Shown in pieces: positions 37,313 to 45,644 of a stretch of 64,000 bases of DNA. The notes below the pieces were generated by a model, which was not told the origin of the DNA, did not search any database, and was given only the letters and a program-made list of their open reading frames with translations. Position numbers and translations under genes: made by a program. Positions within the stretch are counted from its first letter, which is position 1. Each line of letters starts with the position of its first letter. Source of the stretch: Nocardioides thalensis (GTDB taxonomy: Bacteria > Actinomycetota > Actinomycetes > Propionibacteriales > Nocardioidaceae); contig NZ_JACCFP010000001.1 of assembly GCF_013410655.1 (NCBI RefSeq), positions 1,759,501-1,823,500 of the forward strand. Direction: 5' to 3'.

Positions 37313-39583
37313 TCAGCCGCCCGCGGTGCCCAACCTCCCCTGCGGGTCCCGCGGTCCCGACCTGACGTCGGCCGGGTCGGAGCCGGCGCGCAGCTCCTTG
37401 CCGTCCGTGATGCCGCCGAAGTCGGTGTCGGCGTTGGTCGGGTCGGACTTCCGGAAGCCGTGGGCCTTGTTGCGGCGCCCGGTGATCTCGGCCAGGTCCG
37501 GGACGCCGTCGTCGTCGGTGTCACGGTCGGTCGGGTCCGTCACCCGCTTGCCGATCCGGTACGAGCTCCCGAACTTCGCTCGCACGATCACCTTCTGCCC
37601 CAGGCGCGAGCCACGGACCTCCCGGCGGTCGCTGAGGCCGTCGGCGTCGGTGTCCTTCACGCACGGGTCCGGCCGGACCAGCCCGATCCGGGTCTTCCCG
37701 TGCTTGCGGACGCCGAGGTAGACCACCTGGCGCAGCCGGATCCCATTGACCTCCGAACCGTCGCCGAGACCGTCGTTGTCGGTGTCGCGGTCGAGCGGGT
37801 CGGTGTTGCCGGTCGAGCAGTTGGTCGGCCCGTTGACCTCCTGGCCGTCCTCGAGCCCGTCGTCGTCGGTGTCGGGGTCGAGCGGGTCGGTGTCGGTCTC
37901 CTCGACCTCCTCGCCGTCCTCGAGCCCGTCGTCGTCGGTGTCGGGGTCGAGCGGGTCGGTGCCGATCCCGTCGTCCGGTCCGTTGCCGTCGTGGTCGACC
38001 TCCTCGCCGTCGGTGAGCCCGTCGTCGTCGGTGTCCGGGTCGTTGGGGTCGGTGCCGTGGTCGTCCTCCTCGTCGTCCGGCAGCCCGTCATTGTCGGCGT
38101 CGTTGTCGCACGCCTGCGGGTTGTCGGACGGGTCGAGCGGATCGGTGTCGTTGTCGACCTCGGTCCCGTCGTTGACGCAGTCGTCGTCGGTGTCGGGGTC
38201 CAACGGGTCGGTGCCGGTGCCGGTGTCCGGACCGTCGCCGTCGGTGTCGACCTCCTCACCGTCCTCGAGGCCGTCGTCGTCGGAGTCGGGGTCGAGCGGG
38301 TCGGTTCCGTAGCCCTCGTCGGGCCCGGGGCCGTCGTGGTCGACCTCCTCGCCGTCGGTGAGCCCGTCGTCGTCGGAGTCGGGGTCGAGCGGGTCGGTGC
38401 CGTGGTCGGGCTCCTCGTCGTCCGGCAGCCCGTCGTTGTCGCGGTCGACGACGTCGCACTCGACGCCGCCCGTGGGGGCGGTGGCGGTCGCGTCCATCTG
38501 GCCGAGGCCGAGGTGGAGGTCGACGAGCTCGGTGGCGAGCGGGCCGCTGCCGAGCGTCGCGTTGAGGTCGACCGCGAGGACCGCGTCCAGCGACGCGGAC
38601 GCGGTGGCGCCCTCGCTGGTGTCCTCCGGGCTGAACGCCGCCACGTCGAGGGTGACCGTCGCGAGCCCGAGCAGGTTGAGGCCGGGGATCGAGACCGGCT
38701 CGCCAGTGACGGGGATCTCGATGGCGTTCTCCTCGTCGCCGCCGATGACCACCTCGATGAACGGGTCGGAGTACGTCGTGGTCGCGCCGGCCTCGGTGCC
38801 GTCCGAGGTCGCGGTGATCACGGCCGGGTCGGTGACCTTGATGACGACGGCGCCGTCGAGCAGGCTGACGTCGCCGATGCTCAGCGTCGAGCGCGAGCGG
38901 ACGCTGTCGCCCAGCGCCGCGGCCTTCTCGAGCAGCTGGGTCTCCGTCTCGACGAACGACGCGCCGACCGACGCGACGCTGTCGATCGTCGGGATGCCCG
39001 GGATCGTGGGCAGGCCGAGGACGGTCAGGCCGGCGAGGTCGGTCTTCGAGCTGCCGAGCGTGCGCACGCCCTCGGTCGGCGTCGGGCACGTGATGTCCGA
39101 GGTGTAGTCGGCCTTCACATCACCCGCGATCACCCCGAGGTCGACGAGCGGCGCCAGGTCGAGCGGCAGCAGCGTCTCCCGAGGCGGGTCGACGGGCGGG
39201 GGAGCGGTGGCCGCGACGTAGTCGGTCTGGAGCGTGGGCGACTCGCCGAGCAGCTGGATGTCGGCGTTCGAGCTGACGGCGTGCACCCGGGCGGCCGCCG
39301 GGATCGGCGGCAGGCCCTCAGTGGCCGTCAGGCCGCCGGTGCTGTCGAGCTGTGTCTGGGAGTGGCCGACGTAGACGTTGGCGAGCGACCCGCCGAGGAG
39401 GTCGACCTCCACGTTCAGCAGGTCGGCGTGCGCGTCGGCGTCGTACGGCGCCGGCAGCGGATCGGCGTGCGCGGACGGTCCCGGCACGAGGACGAACGCC
39501 CCGGCGGTGGCCAGGGAGGTGACAGCGAGTGCCGCCGCCCGGGTGCGGGCGCGGAGCTTGGAGGGAGCAGTAGCGGGATTCAA
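37313..39583 (-). CDS. Secreted thrombospondin type-3 repeat protein, paralogue 2
   Basis: Protein of 756 residues, paralogous to its downstream neighbour but with about one third of the repeats. The signal peptide ends at GPSAHA (residue 40), followed by the same DPLPAPY start of the mature protein. The N-domain runs to TAPTGGVEC (about 374), TSP3 repeats to about 582, and the C-terminal block again has [27 protein letters not shown] and [18 protein letters not shown]. The start is TTG 39583: AGGAG lies 7 nt upstream and the frame gives a normal signal peptide. No cell-wall anchor is visible. Calcium binding follows from the family; attachment and partner are unknown. Confidence 0.85.
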   Translation of the reverse strand: MNPATAPSKLRARTRAAALAVTSLATAGAFVLVPGPSAHADPLPAPYDADAHADLLNVEVDLLGGSLANVYVGHSQTQLDSTGGLTATEGLPPIPAAARVHAVSSNADIQLLGESPTLQTDYVAATAPPPVDPPRETLLPLDLAPLVDLGVIAGDVKADYTSDITCPTPTEGVRTLGSSKTDLAGLTVLGLPTIPGIPTIDSVASVGASFVETETQLLEKAAALGDSVRSRSTLSIGDVSLLDGAVVIKVTDPAVITATSDGTEAGATTTYSDPFIEVVIGGDEENAIEIPVTGEPVSIPGLNLLGLATVTLDVAAFSPEDTSEGATASASLDAVLAVDLNATLGSGPLATELVDLHLGLGQMDATATAPTGGVECDVVDRDNDGLPDDEEPDHGTDPLDPDSDDDGLTDGEEVDHDGPGPDEGYGTDPLDPDSDDDGLEDGEEVDTDGDGPDTGTGTDPLDPDTDDDCVNDGTEVDNDTDPLDPSDNPQACDNDADNDGLPDDEEDDHGTDPNDPDTDDDGLTDGEEVDHDGNGPDDGIGTDPLDPDTDDDGLEDGEEVEETDTDPLDPDTDDDGLEDGQEVNGPTNCSTGNTDPLDRDTDNDGLGDGSEVNGIRLRQVVYLGVRKHGKTRIGLVRPDPCVKDTDADGLSDRREVRGSRLGQKVIVRAKFGSSYRIGKRVTDPTDRDTDDDGVPDLAEITGRRNKAHGFRKSDPTNADTDFGGITDGKELRAGSDPADVRSGPRDPQGRLGTAGG
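37750..38455 (-). repeat. TSP3 repeat-coding tract, paralogue 2
   Basis: About 0.7 kb coding for aspartate-rich repeats, less uniform than in paralogue 1, with [13 protein letters not shown] and [17 protein letters not shown] as recurring units. Confidence 0.8.
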
Positions 39584-39653
39584 TTGGAACTCCTACAGGA
39601 GCACGGTTGGGGCCGCCACGCACGCTAAGCACATTCCGGTGCCTCTGCGCTGC

Positions 39654-39663
39654 TCTTGCAAGA
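39654..39663. promoter_or_regulatory. TCTTGCAAGA palindrome upstream of TSP3 paralogue 2
   Basis: A perfect 10-bp palindrome about 70 bp before the TTG start of paralogue 2, next to a second palindrome ACCCGCGGGT (39667-39676). The half-site TCTTGCA is shared with the region upstream of paralogue 1. Confidence 0.4.
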
Positions 39664-39692
39664 AATACCCGCGGGTCCGCAGGTAGGGACGC

Positions 39693-40517
39693 TCAGCGCG
39701 GCTCGAGGTCGGCGCCGAAGATCGCCGTTCCCGGCGTGAGCCGGCCGCGGACCCGCGACCAGCCGCCCCAGAGCCGCTCGTTGCGCTCGGGCCACTCGGG
39801 CTCGAGGAGGGTGGTGATCCGGAAGCCGGCGCCCGCGAGGATCCCGACCCAGTCGCCGAGGGTGCGGTGGTGCTCGGCGTAGGCGGTCGCTCCGGTGCTG
39901 TCGTCCACCTCGACGTACGGCGTCCGGTCCCAGTACGACTGGGTCGCCGTGAGGCCCTCGCTGGTCGGGTCGTCGGGGAACATCCACCGGGTCGGGTGGG
40001 TGATGGAGAACGCGAACCGGCCGCCCTCCCGCAGCACCCGGGCGGTCTCGGCCACCGCGTCCTCGATGTCGGCGACGAACTGGAGCGCCCCGAAGGAGCA
40101 GAAGACGACGTCGAAGCTGTCGTCGCGGAAGGGCAGGTGCGTCGCCGTGCCCCTCACCGACGGCACCGCCACGCCCGTCTCCTCGTCGATGCGGCGCGAG
40201 TGCTGGAGCTGGCGGTGGGAGAGGTCGAGCCCGATCGACCGGCCGCCGCGGCCGCGGATCCAGCGGGAGCACTGGCCGGCGCCCGACCCGACCTCCAGCA
40301 CGTCCCGGCCCGCCACCGGCCCCAGCACGCCCGCCTCGGCCTCGGTCAGGCCCTCGGGACCCCACAGGAACCCGGCGTCGCCGAGGTACTCGCCGTGGGT
40401 GGCCTGGTACTCGTCGGCGTACCGGTCCCAGTCGGCCCCGTTGGCCAGGCGGGACTCCTCCTCGGTGACCGGGCGACGATGGGCGGTGACGGGCGGGTGC
40501 GGCCAGTGCTGTTGCAC
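39693..40517 (-). CDS. Class I SAM-dependent methyltransferase upstream of rpsA
   Basis: Methyltransferase of 274 residues. Motif I is DVLEVGSGAGQCSRWI (about residues 73-88), followed by GLDLSHRQL, VPSVRGTATHLPF and motif IV FDVVFCSFGALQFV. The N-terminal ANGADWDRYADEYQATHGEYLG is conserved in an actinobacterial subfamily that often lies divergent to rpsA. The start is GTG 40517, with TACGCT 6 nt upstream. The target molecule is not known. Confidence 0.87.
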   Translation of the reverse strand: MQQHWPHPPVTAHRRPVTEEESRLANGADWDRYADEYQATHGEYLGDAGFLWGPEGLTEAEAGVLGPVAGRDVLEVGSGAGQCSRWIRGRGGRSIGLDLSHRQLQHSRRIDEETGVAVPSVRGTATHLPFRDDSFDVVFCSFGALQFVADIEDAVAETARVLREGGRFAFSITHPTRWMFPDDPTSEGLTATQSYWDRTPYVEVDDSTGATAYAEHHRTLGDWVGILAGAGFRITTLLEPEWPERNERLWGGWSRVRGRLTPGTAIFGADLEPR

Positions 40518-40523
40518 GGGACG

Positions 40524-40529
40524 AGCGTA
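40524..40529 (-). promoter_or_regulatory. -10 box of the methyltransferase (leaderless type)
   Basis: TACGCT on the minus strand lies 6 nt before the GTG at 40517. It is only 36 bp from the rpsA -10 box on the other strand, so the two divergent promoters overlap. Confidence 0.5.
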
Positions 40530-40539
40530 TCGGCGTCAG

Positions 40540-40570
40540 TTGGACCTGCGCAGTGCCGCCCGCGTACGAT
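40540..40570 (+). promoter_or_regulatory. rpsA promoter
   Basis: TTGGAC (40540-40545), 19 bp, TACGAT (40565-40570). Initiation near 40577 would give a leader of about 66 nt before the ATG at 40643. Confidence 0.5.
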
Positions 40571-40642
40571 TGACCCTTGTGTCTGCAACCCGCAGGCACG
40601 GATCACATCGACATCTGCCCACCCAAGGATCTATCCCTTCTC

Positions 40643-42133
40643 ATGACGAGCACCCTCTCGACCCCTCAGCTGAGCCAGTACGACGACAACGCGCCCCAGG
40701 TCGCGGTCAACGACATCGGCTCCGAGGCGGACTTCCTGGCCGCTATCGACCAGACCATCAAGTACTTCAACGACGGTGACATCGTGGATGGCACCATCGT
40801 CAAGGTCGACCGGGACGAGGTCCTGCTCGACATCGGTTACAAGACCGAGGGTGTCATCCCCTCCCGCGAGCTCTCGATCAAGCACGACGTCGACCCGTCC
40901 GAGGTCGTCACCGTCGGCGACAAGGTCGAGGCCCTGGTCCTCCAGAAGGAGGACAAGGAGGGTCGCCTGATCCTGTCCAAGAAGCGCGCCCAGTACGAGC
41001 GCGCCTGGGGCACGATCGAGGAGGTCAAGGAGGCCGACGGCGTCGTCGAGGGCACCGTCATCGAGGTCGTCAAGGGCGGCCTGATCATCGACATCGGCCT
41101 CCGGGGCTTCCTCCCGGCGTCGCTCGTCGAGATGCGCCGCGTCCGCGACCTGCAGCCGTACGTCGGCCAGACGCTCGAGGCGAAGATCATCGAGCTTGAC
41201 AAGAACCGCAACAACGTGGTCCTGTCCCGCCGCGCCTGGCTCGAGCAGACCCAGTCCGAGGTCCGCCACGGCTTCCTCACCCAGCTCCAGAAGGGCCAGA
41301 TCCGCAAGGGCGTCGTCTCGTCGATCGTCAACTTCGGTGCGTTCGTCGACCTCGGCGGCGTCGACGGCCTGGTCCACGTGTCCGAGCTGTCGTGGAAGCA
41401 CATCGACCACCCGTCCGAGGTCGTCACCGTCGGCGACGAGGTCACCGTCGAGGTCCTCGACGTCGACATGGACCGCGAGCGTGTCTCCCTGTCGCTGAAG
41501 GCGACGCAGGAGGACCCGTGGCAGCACTTCGCCCGGACCCACCAGATCGGCCAGATCGTGCCCGGCAAGGTCACCAAGCTGGTCCCGTTCGGCTCGTTCG
41601 TGCGGGTCGAGGAGGGCATCGAGGGCCTGGTCCACATCTCCGAGCTGGCCGAGCGCCACGTCGAGATCCCGGAGCAGGTCGTCGGGGTCAACGACGACGT
41701 CATGGTCAAGATCATCGACATCGACCTCGAGCGTCGCCGGATCTCGCTGTCGCTCAAGCAGGCCAACGAGACCACCGCGGCCGCCGACGTCGAGGAGTTC
41801 GACCCGACGCTCTACGGCATGCCGGCGACCTACGACGAGCAGGGCAACTACGTCTACCCCGAGGGCTTCGACCCCGAGACGGGCGAGTGGCTCGAGGGCT
41901 ACGAGGAGCAGCGCGCGGTCTGGGAGGACCAGTACGCCAAGGCGCACGCCCGCTGGGAGGCCCACGTCAAGCAGCAGGCCGAGGCCAAGCAGGCGGAGAT
42001 CGAGGCCGGCGAGGCCACGTCGTACTCCTCCGGCGGGGGCGACGACCAGGCTGCCGACGTCGACGCGGGCGGCTCGCTCGCCTCCGACGAGGCGCTCCAG
42101 GCGCTCCGCGAGAAGCTCACGGGCGGCAACTGA
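40643..42133 (+). CDS. rpsA: 30S ribosomal protein S1
   Basis: RNA-binding protein that helps the ribosome load structured mRNA, 496 residues. Four S1 OB-fold domains are visible, at about residues 35-105, 120-190, 205-275 and 290-360; the last two carry VVSSIVNFGAFVDLGG and VTKLVPFGSFVRVEEG. The C-terminal 130 residues are acidic and glutamine/alanine-rich without a further S1 domain, the usual actinobacterial form. ATG 40643 (MTSTLSTPQ) matches the conserved N-terminus; AAGGAT lies about 14 nt upstream, a weak spacing. An in-frame TTG at 40577 would add 22 residues. The gene stands alone with a strong hairpin behind it. Confidence 0.97.
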   Translation: MTSTLSTPQLSQYDDNAPQVAVNDIGSEADFLAAIDQTIKYFNDGDIVDGTIVKVDRDEVLLDIGYKTEGVIPSRELSIKHDVDPSEVVTVGDKVEALVLQKEDKEGRLILSKKRAQYERAWGTIEEVKEADGVVEGTVIEVVKGGLIIDIGLRGFLPASLVEMRRVRDLQPYVGQTLEAKIIELDKNRNNVVLSRRAWLEQTQSEVRHGFLTQLQKGQIRKGVVSSIVNFGAFVDLGGVDGLVHVSELSWKHIDHPSEVVTVGDEVTVEVLDVDMDRERVSLSLKATQEDPWQHFARTHQIGQIVPGKVTKLVPFGSFVRVEEGIEGLVHISELAERHVEIPEQVVGVNDDVMVKIIDIDLERRRISLSLKQANETTAAADVEEFDPTLYGMPATYDEQGNYVYPEGFDPETGEWLEGYEEQRAVWEDQYAKAHARWEAHVKQQAEAKQAEIEAGEATSYSSGGGDDQAADVDAGGSLASDEALQALREKLTGGN

Positions 42134-42140
42134 GCAAACG

Positions 42141-42197
42141 CCGAGTCGGCTCGTCCTCACGCCCTGCGGTGTGAAGACGAGCCGACTCGGTGCATTT
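42141..42197 (+). terminator. rpsA terminator, copy B of the dispersed hairpin element
   Basis: CCGAGTCGGCTCGTC pairs with GACGAGCCGACTCGG; after a C-A mismatch TCACGCC pairs with GGTGTGA (one G-U), leaving the loop CTGC, a stem of about 23 bp. TGCATTTTT follows at once, so this is a good intrinsic terminator. The sequence is homologous to 5863-5937 behind gltD. Confidence 0.8.
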
Positions 42198-42236
42198 TTG
42201 GCGGCGGATCGAAGGGAGGGGCCTGACGACTCGGCG

Positions 42237-42335
42237 TCAGCCGGAGAAGTGGTCGTGGCGGACGGAGCGGACCAGGGCGGCGAAGCCGAGGACCAGGGCG
42301 AGGATGAGGATCATGGTTTCCATGGCAGAAATCAT
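42237..42335 (-). CDS. Small hydrophobic peptide divergent from the GlxA-type regulator
   Basis: A 32-residue reading frame: a hydrophobic segment METMILILALVLGFAALV (about residues 5-22) followed by a basic tail RSVRHDHFSG. The start is uncertain: ATG 42335 has GAGAG very close to it, and ATG 42323 and 42314 are alternatives. A small hairpin (CTGACG/CGTCAG, 42223-42240) covers the stop. It is divergent from the AraC-type regulator and its upstream region contains the operator array, so it may be the regulated target. Being this short it could also be chance. Confidence 0.45.
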   Translation of the reverse strand: MISAMETMILILALVLGFAALVRSVRHDHFSG

Positions 42336-42406
42336 GCTCTCTTAAAGATCCTGCCACCAGTGGCAGAAATGCCGCCTTGCGTTGATTTCCTGCCATGACT
42401 CTGCCA
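42323..42406. promoter_or_regulatory. Operator array: five TGGCAG/CTGCCA sites
   Basis: The core TGGCAG or its complement occurs at 42323, 42351, 42361, 42390 and 42401. Two copies are the longer direct repeat TGGCAGAAAT, one is the inverse ATTTCCTGCCA, and CTGCCAC-CA-GTGGCAG (42351-42366) is a palindrome. The array fills the space between a small minus-strand frame and the AraC-family regulator, a classic place for autoregulation. Confidence 0.65.
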
Positions 42407-42416
42407 CGCTGAGCGG

Positions 42417-43361
42417 GTGCTGACCAACGTTGCCGTCCTCGCCTTCGACGGCGTCGCGCCGTTCGAGCTCGGCGTGCTCTGCGAGGGCTTCGGGATCGAC
42501 CGCACCGCCGATGGCGTGCCGGCGATCGACTTCGCCGTCTGCGCCGAGGACGACCGCCTGATGCGCACCTCGATGGGCTTCTCGATCCAGGCCGAGCACG
42601 GTCTCGACCGGCTCGAGACGGCCGACCTCGTCGCGGTGCCGGCGATCCCGCGCGGCGGCATCCCGCCCGAGGCGGTGGTGCGTGCGCTCCAGGACGCCTA
42701 CCAGCGCGGCGCGCGCATCCTGTCGGTCTGCAGCGGCGCCTTCACGCTGGGCGCCGCCGGCCTGCTCGACGGCCGGGAGTGCACGACCCACTGGATGTAC
42801 ACCGAGGAGCTCCAGAGCCGGTTCCCGCTCGCCCGGGTCGTCCCCGAGGTGCTCTACGTCGACAGCGGCCAGATCGTCACCAGCGCCGGCACCGCGGCGG
42901 GCCTCGACGCCTGCCTGCACATCTGGCGCCAGGAGTACGGCGCCGCGATCGCCTCGACGGTCGCCCGCCGCGCCGTCGTGCCCCCGCACCGCGACGGGGG
43001 TCAGGCGCAGTACATCGCCCGCGCCGTGCCCGACTGCGACGCCGAGACCCTCGGGCCGCTCCTCACCTGGGTCGTCGAGCACCTCGGCGACGACCACACC
43101 GTGGAGTCCCTCGCCAAGCGGGCGCACATGTCCCCGCGCACGTTCGCGCGGCGGTTCCGCGACGAGACCGGCACGACGCCGCACAGCTGGCTGACCCGCC
43201 AGCGCGTCGCCGCCGCCGAGGAGCTGCTCGAGCGCACCGAGCAGCCGGTGGAGTGGATCGCGGGCCAGGTCGGCTTCGGCAACGCCGCGGCCCTGCGCCA
43301 CCACTTCACCCGGGTGCGCGGGGTGAGCCCGCAGGCCTACCGCCGCCAGTTCGCCTGCTGA
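42417..43361 (+). CDS. GlxA/FtrA-like AraC family transcriptional regulator
   Basis: Regulator of 314 residues made of a DJ-1/PfpI-like ligand domain (about 1-185) and a C-terminal AraC-type double helix-turn-helix (about 215-312). The nucleophile-elbow-like segment ILSVCSGAFTLGAAGLLDG keeps a cysteine (about residue 104), and TTHWMYTEEL follows. DNA-binding helices are seen in ESLAKRAHMSPRTFARRF and EWIAGQVGFGNAAALRHHF. The start is GTG 42417, directly after the operator array, so autoregulation is likely. The aldo/keto reductase downstream has its own promoter. The inducer is unknown. Confidence 0.9.
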   Translation: MLTNVAVLAFDGVAPFELGVLCEGFGIDRTADGVPAIDFAVCAEDDRLMRTSMGFSIQAEHGLDRLETADLVAVPAIPRGGIPPEAVVRALQDAYQRGARILSVCSGAFTLGAAGLLDGRECTTHWMYTEELQSRFPLARVVPEVLYVDSGQIVTSAGTAAGLDACLHIWRQEYGAAIASTVARRAVVPPHRDGGQAQYIARAVPDCDAETLGPLLTWVVEHLGDDHTVESLAKRAHMSPRTFARRFRDETGTTPHSWLTRQRVAAAEELLERTEQPVEWIAGQVGFGNAAALRHHFTRVRGVSPQAYRRQFAC

Positions 43362-43383
43362 CCGGTCGGTCGCCGGCGGCTGG

Positions 43384-43389
43384 TAGGAA
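43384..43389 (+). promoter_or_regulatory. -10 box of the aldo/keto reductase gene (leaderless type)
   Basis: TAGGAA, a weaker match to TANNNT, lies 6 nt before the ATG at 43396. The same purines could serve as a ribosome-binding site instead, so this call is uncertain. Confidence 0.3.
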
Positions 43390-43395
43390 GGGCGC

Positions 43396-44391
43396 ATGCA
43401 GCAGCGACCCCTTCCGCGGCTCTCCCGCGACGCGTCCGTGATCGGCCTCGGCACCTGGCAGCTCGGCGCCGACTGGGGCGAGGTCACCGAGGACGACGCC
43501 CTCGCCGTGCTCGAGGCGGCCGCCGACGCCGGAGTGACGTTCTTCGACACCGCCGACGTCTACGGCGACGGCCGCAGCGAGCAGGTCATCGGCCGCTTCC
43601 TCCGTGAGCACCCGGACGCCGCGATCACGGTCGCGACCAAGATGGGCCGCCGGGTGGAGCAGCTGCCGGAGCACTACGTCCTCGACAGCTTCCGGGCGTG
43701 GACCGACCGCTCGCGGCGCAACCTCGGCGTCGACACGCTCGACCTGGTCCAGCTGCACTGCCCGCCCAGCGCCGTGATCGACGATGACGCCACCTACGAC
43801 GCCCTCGACACGCTGGTGGCCGACGGCGCGATCGCGGCCTACGGCGTGAGCGTCGAGACGTGCGACCAGGCGCTCTCGGCCATCGCCCGGCCGGGGGTGG
43901 CGAGCATCCAGATCATCCTCAACGCGTTCCGCCTCAAGCCGCTCGACGCCGTGCTGCCGGCGGCCGCCGACGCCGGGGTCGCGATCATCGCGCGCGTCCC
44001 GCTGGCCTCCGGCCTGCTGTCGGGGCGCTACGACGCGACCACGCGGTTCGCGCCCGACGACCACCGCAGCTACAACCGCCACGGCGAGGCCTTCGACGTG
44101 GGCGAGACGTTCTCGGGCGTCGACTACGAGGCGGGCGTCGCCGCGGCGCAGGAGTTCTCGGCCCTCGTGCGCGAGCACGGTCCCGCGGGAGCCTCGCCGG
44201 CACAGGTCGCGCTCGCCTGGGTGGCCCAGCAACCGGGCGTCTCCACGGTGATCCCGGGCGCGCGCAACGTCGAGCAGGCGCGGTCCAACGCGGCAGCGGG
44301 CGCGTTGCCCGCGCTCGCGCCCGAGCTGCTCGACGGCGTCCGCGGGATCTACGACCGCTACTTCCGGGCCGCCGTCCACGACCGCTGGTAG
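43396..44391 (+). CDS. Aldo/keto reductase
   Basis: NAD(P)H-dependent oxidoreductase with the (beta/alpha)8 AKR fold, 331 residues. The catalytic tetrad appears as D and Y in FFDTADVYGDG (about residues 48-58), K in VATKMGRR (about 79) and H in LVQLHCPP (about 122). The C-terminal cofactor region is VSTVIPGARNVEQARSN. The sequence resembles the YajO/Tas-like AKR11-12 group. It lies 34 bp behind the GlxA-type regulator on the same strand, so joint control is possible. The substrate is unknown. Confidence 0.92.
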   Translation: MQQRPLPRLSRDASVIGLGTWQLGADWGEVTEDDALAVLEAAADAGVTFFDTADVYGDGRSEQVIGRFLREHPDAAITVATKMGRRVEQLPEHYVLDSFRAWTDRSRRNLGVDTLDLVQLHCPPSAVIDDDATYDALDTLVADGAIAAYGVSVETCDQALSAIARPGVASIQIILNAFRLKPLDAVLPAAADAGVAIIARVPLASGLLSGRYDATTRFAPDDHRSYNRHGEAFDVGETFSGVDYEAGVAAAQEFSALVREHGPAGASPAQVALAWVAQQPGVSTVIPGARNVEQARSNAAAGALPALAPELLDGVRGIYDRYFRAAVHDRW

Positions 44392-44394
44392 GCC

Positions 44395-45642
44395 TCAGAG
44401 CTCGGAGCGCCGTACCTTCCCGGTGAGCGTGCGGGGGAGCGCGTCGCGGAACGCATAGCTCTTCGGTCGCTTGGGCGGGGCCAGGTGCTCCCGGGCGTAC
44501 GCCGCGAGCGCGTCCTCGTCGACCGTGCCGACCACCGCGGCGCAGACCCGCTGCCCCCACGTGTCGTCCGGCACGCCGTACACAGCGACGTCGTCGACGC
44601 CCGGGCACTCGCCGAGCACCTGCTCGACCTCGGCCGGGTAGACGTTGACGCCGCCGGAGATGATCAGGTCCTCGCGACGGCCGTCGAGGTAGACGTAGCC
44701 GTCGGCGTCGATCCGGCCGTGGTCGCCGACGGTGAAGGCCGGGCCGTCGGGGGTCTGCCGCCAGGCGGCCGCGGTCTTCTCCGGCTCGCCGTAGTAGGTG
44801 AACCGGGCGAACTCGGGCACCACGCACCAGAGCAGCCCGTCGGGGTCCGCGGTGAGGATCCGACCGGGGCGGGCGCGGCCGACGGTGCCCGGGTGCGCGA
44901 GCCACTCCTCGCTGCGGCACGCGGTGAACTGGCCCTCGGTCGATCCGTAGAACTCCCAGGTCGAACCGTCGGGGAACAGGTCGATGAGCCGGCGCTTGAC
45001 CTCGGTCGGGCACGGGGCGCCGGCGTGCGCCACCAGCCGGAACGACGACAGGTCGGGCACGCCGACCTCGTCCCAGTGGGCGAAGAGCCGTTGCAGGTGG
45101 GCCGGGACGCAGAACATCGTCGTCGGCCGCTCGGCGCGGATCGCGTCGGTGACGGCGGCCGGATCGAAGGGACCGGGGATCACCACCCGGCCGCCCGCGA
45201 GCACGGTGCCGAGCGCGAACCGCAGCGGAGCGGAGTGGTAGAGGGGGCTCAGGACCAGGTTGACGTCGTCCGGGGCGAAGCCCCACAGGTCGCGCTCCTC
45301 GGCGACGAGTGCCTGTGCCTGCTCCGGGTCGAGCACGCCGGAGCAGACCCCCTTCGGCGTGCCCGTGGTGCCGCTGGTGCAGTGCATCGGCCGGGCGAGC
45401 GGCAGGCCGGGCGCGGGCAGGACGGCCAGCAGGTCGGCGAGCTGGTCCTCGTCGGTGACGACCAGTGTCGGGTCCAGGCCGGCGAGGATGCGGGTGCGCT
45501 CGCCCTCGGTCAGGCGCGGGTCGAGCGGGATCGGCAGCACGGCGCCGGTCAGCATCCGCAGCACCGCCTCGAGGTAGGCGTGCGAGCCGGGGACGAGCAG
45601 CGCCACCCGGTCACCCGTCGTCGGTCGTCGCACGGTGCTCAC
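44395..45642 (-). CDS. AMP-binding acyl-CoA synthetase, short form
   Basis: ANL-superfamily ligase of 415 residues that would activate a carboxylic acid to acyl-AMP and then acyl-CoA. The P-loop-like A3 motif is CTSGTTGTPKGV, A5 is FYGSTEGQ, the hinge is DGRREDLIISGGVNVYPAE and the C-terminal A10 lysine is in PRTLTGKVRRSEL. Typical members have about 500 residues; here the N-terminal 70-90 are missing (the reading frame begins just before the GDRVALL core), without a visible frameshift. The start GTG 45642 is only 14 bp from the divergent coaE start. Its acid substrate is unknown. Confidence 0.85.
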   Translation of the reverse strand: MSTVRRPTTGDRVALLVPGSHAYLEAVLRMLTGAVLPIPLDPRLTEGERTRILAGLDPTLVVTDEDQLADLLAVLPAPGLPLARPMHCTSGTTGTPKGVCSGVLDPEQAQALVAEERDLWGFAPDDVNLVLSPLYHSAPLRFALGTVLAGGRVVIPGPFDPAAVTDAIRAERPTTMFCVPAHLQRLFAHWDEVGVPDLSSFRLVAHAGAPCPTEVKRRLIDLFPDGSTWEFYGSTEGQFTACRSEEWLAHPGTVGRARPGRILTADPDGLLWCVVPEFARFTYYGEPEKTAAAWRQTPDGPAFTVGDHGRIDADGYVYLDGRREDLIISGGVNVYPAEVEQVLGECPGVDDVAVYGVPDDTWGQRVCAAVVGTVDEDALAAYAREHLAPPKRPKSYAFRDALPRTLTGKVRRSEL

Positions 45643-45644
45643 AG

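Noticed and set aside
34270..38455. Regularly spaced direct repeats that could suggest a CRISPR array
   Set aside because: The repeats are in frame, vary gradually, have no unique spacers and encode TSP3 calcium-binding motifs; no cas genes are present.
36692..39628. Plus-strand open frame of 978 codons opposite the second TSP3 gene
   Set aside because: Same shadow effect as opposite the first paralogue.
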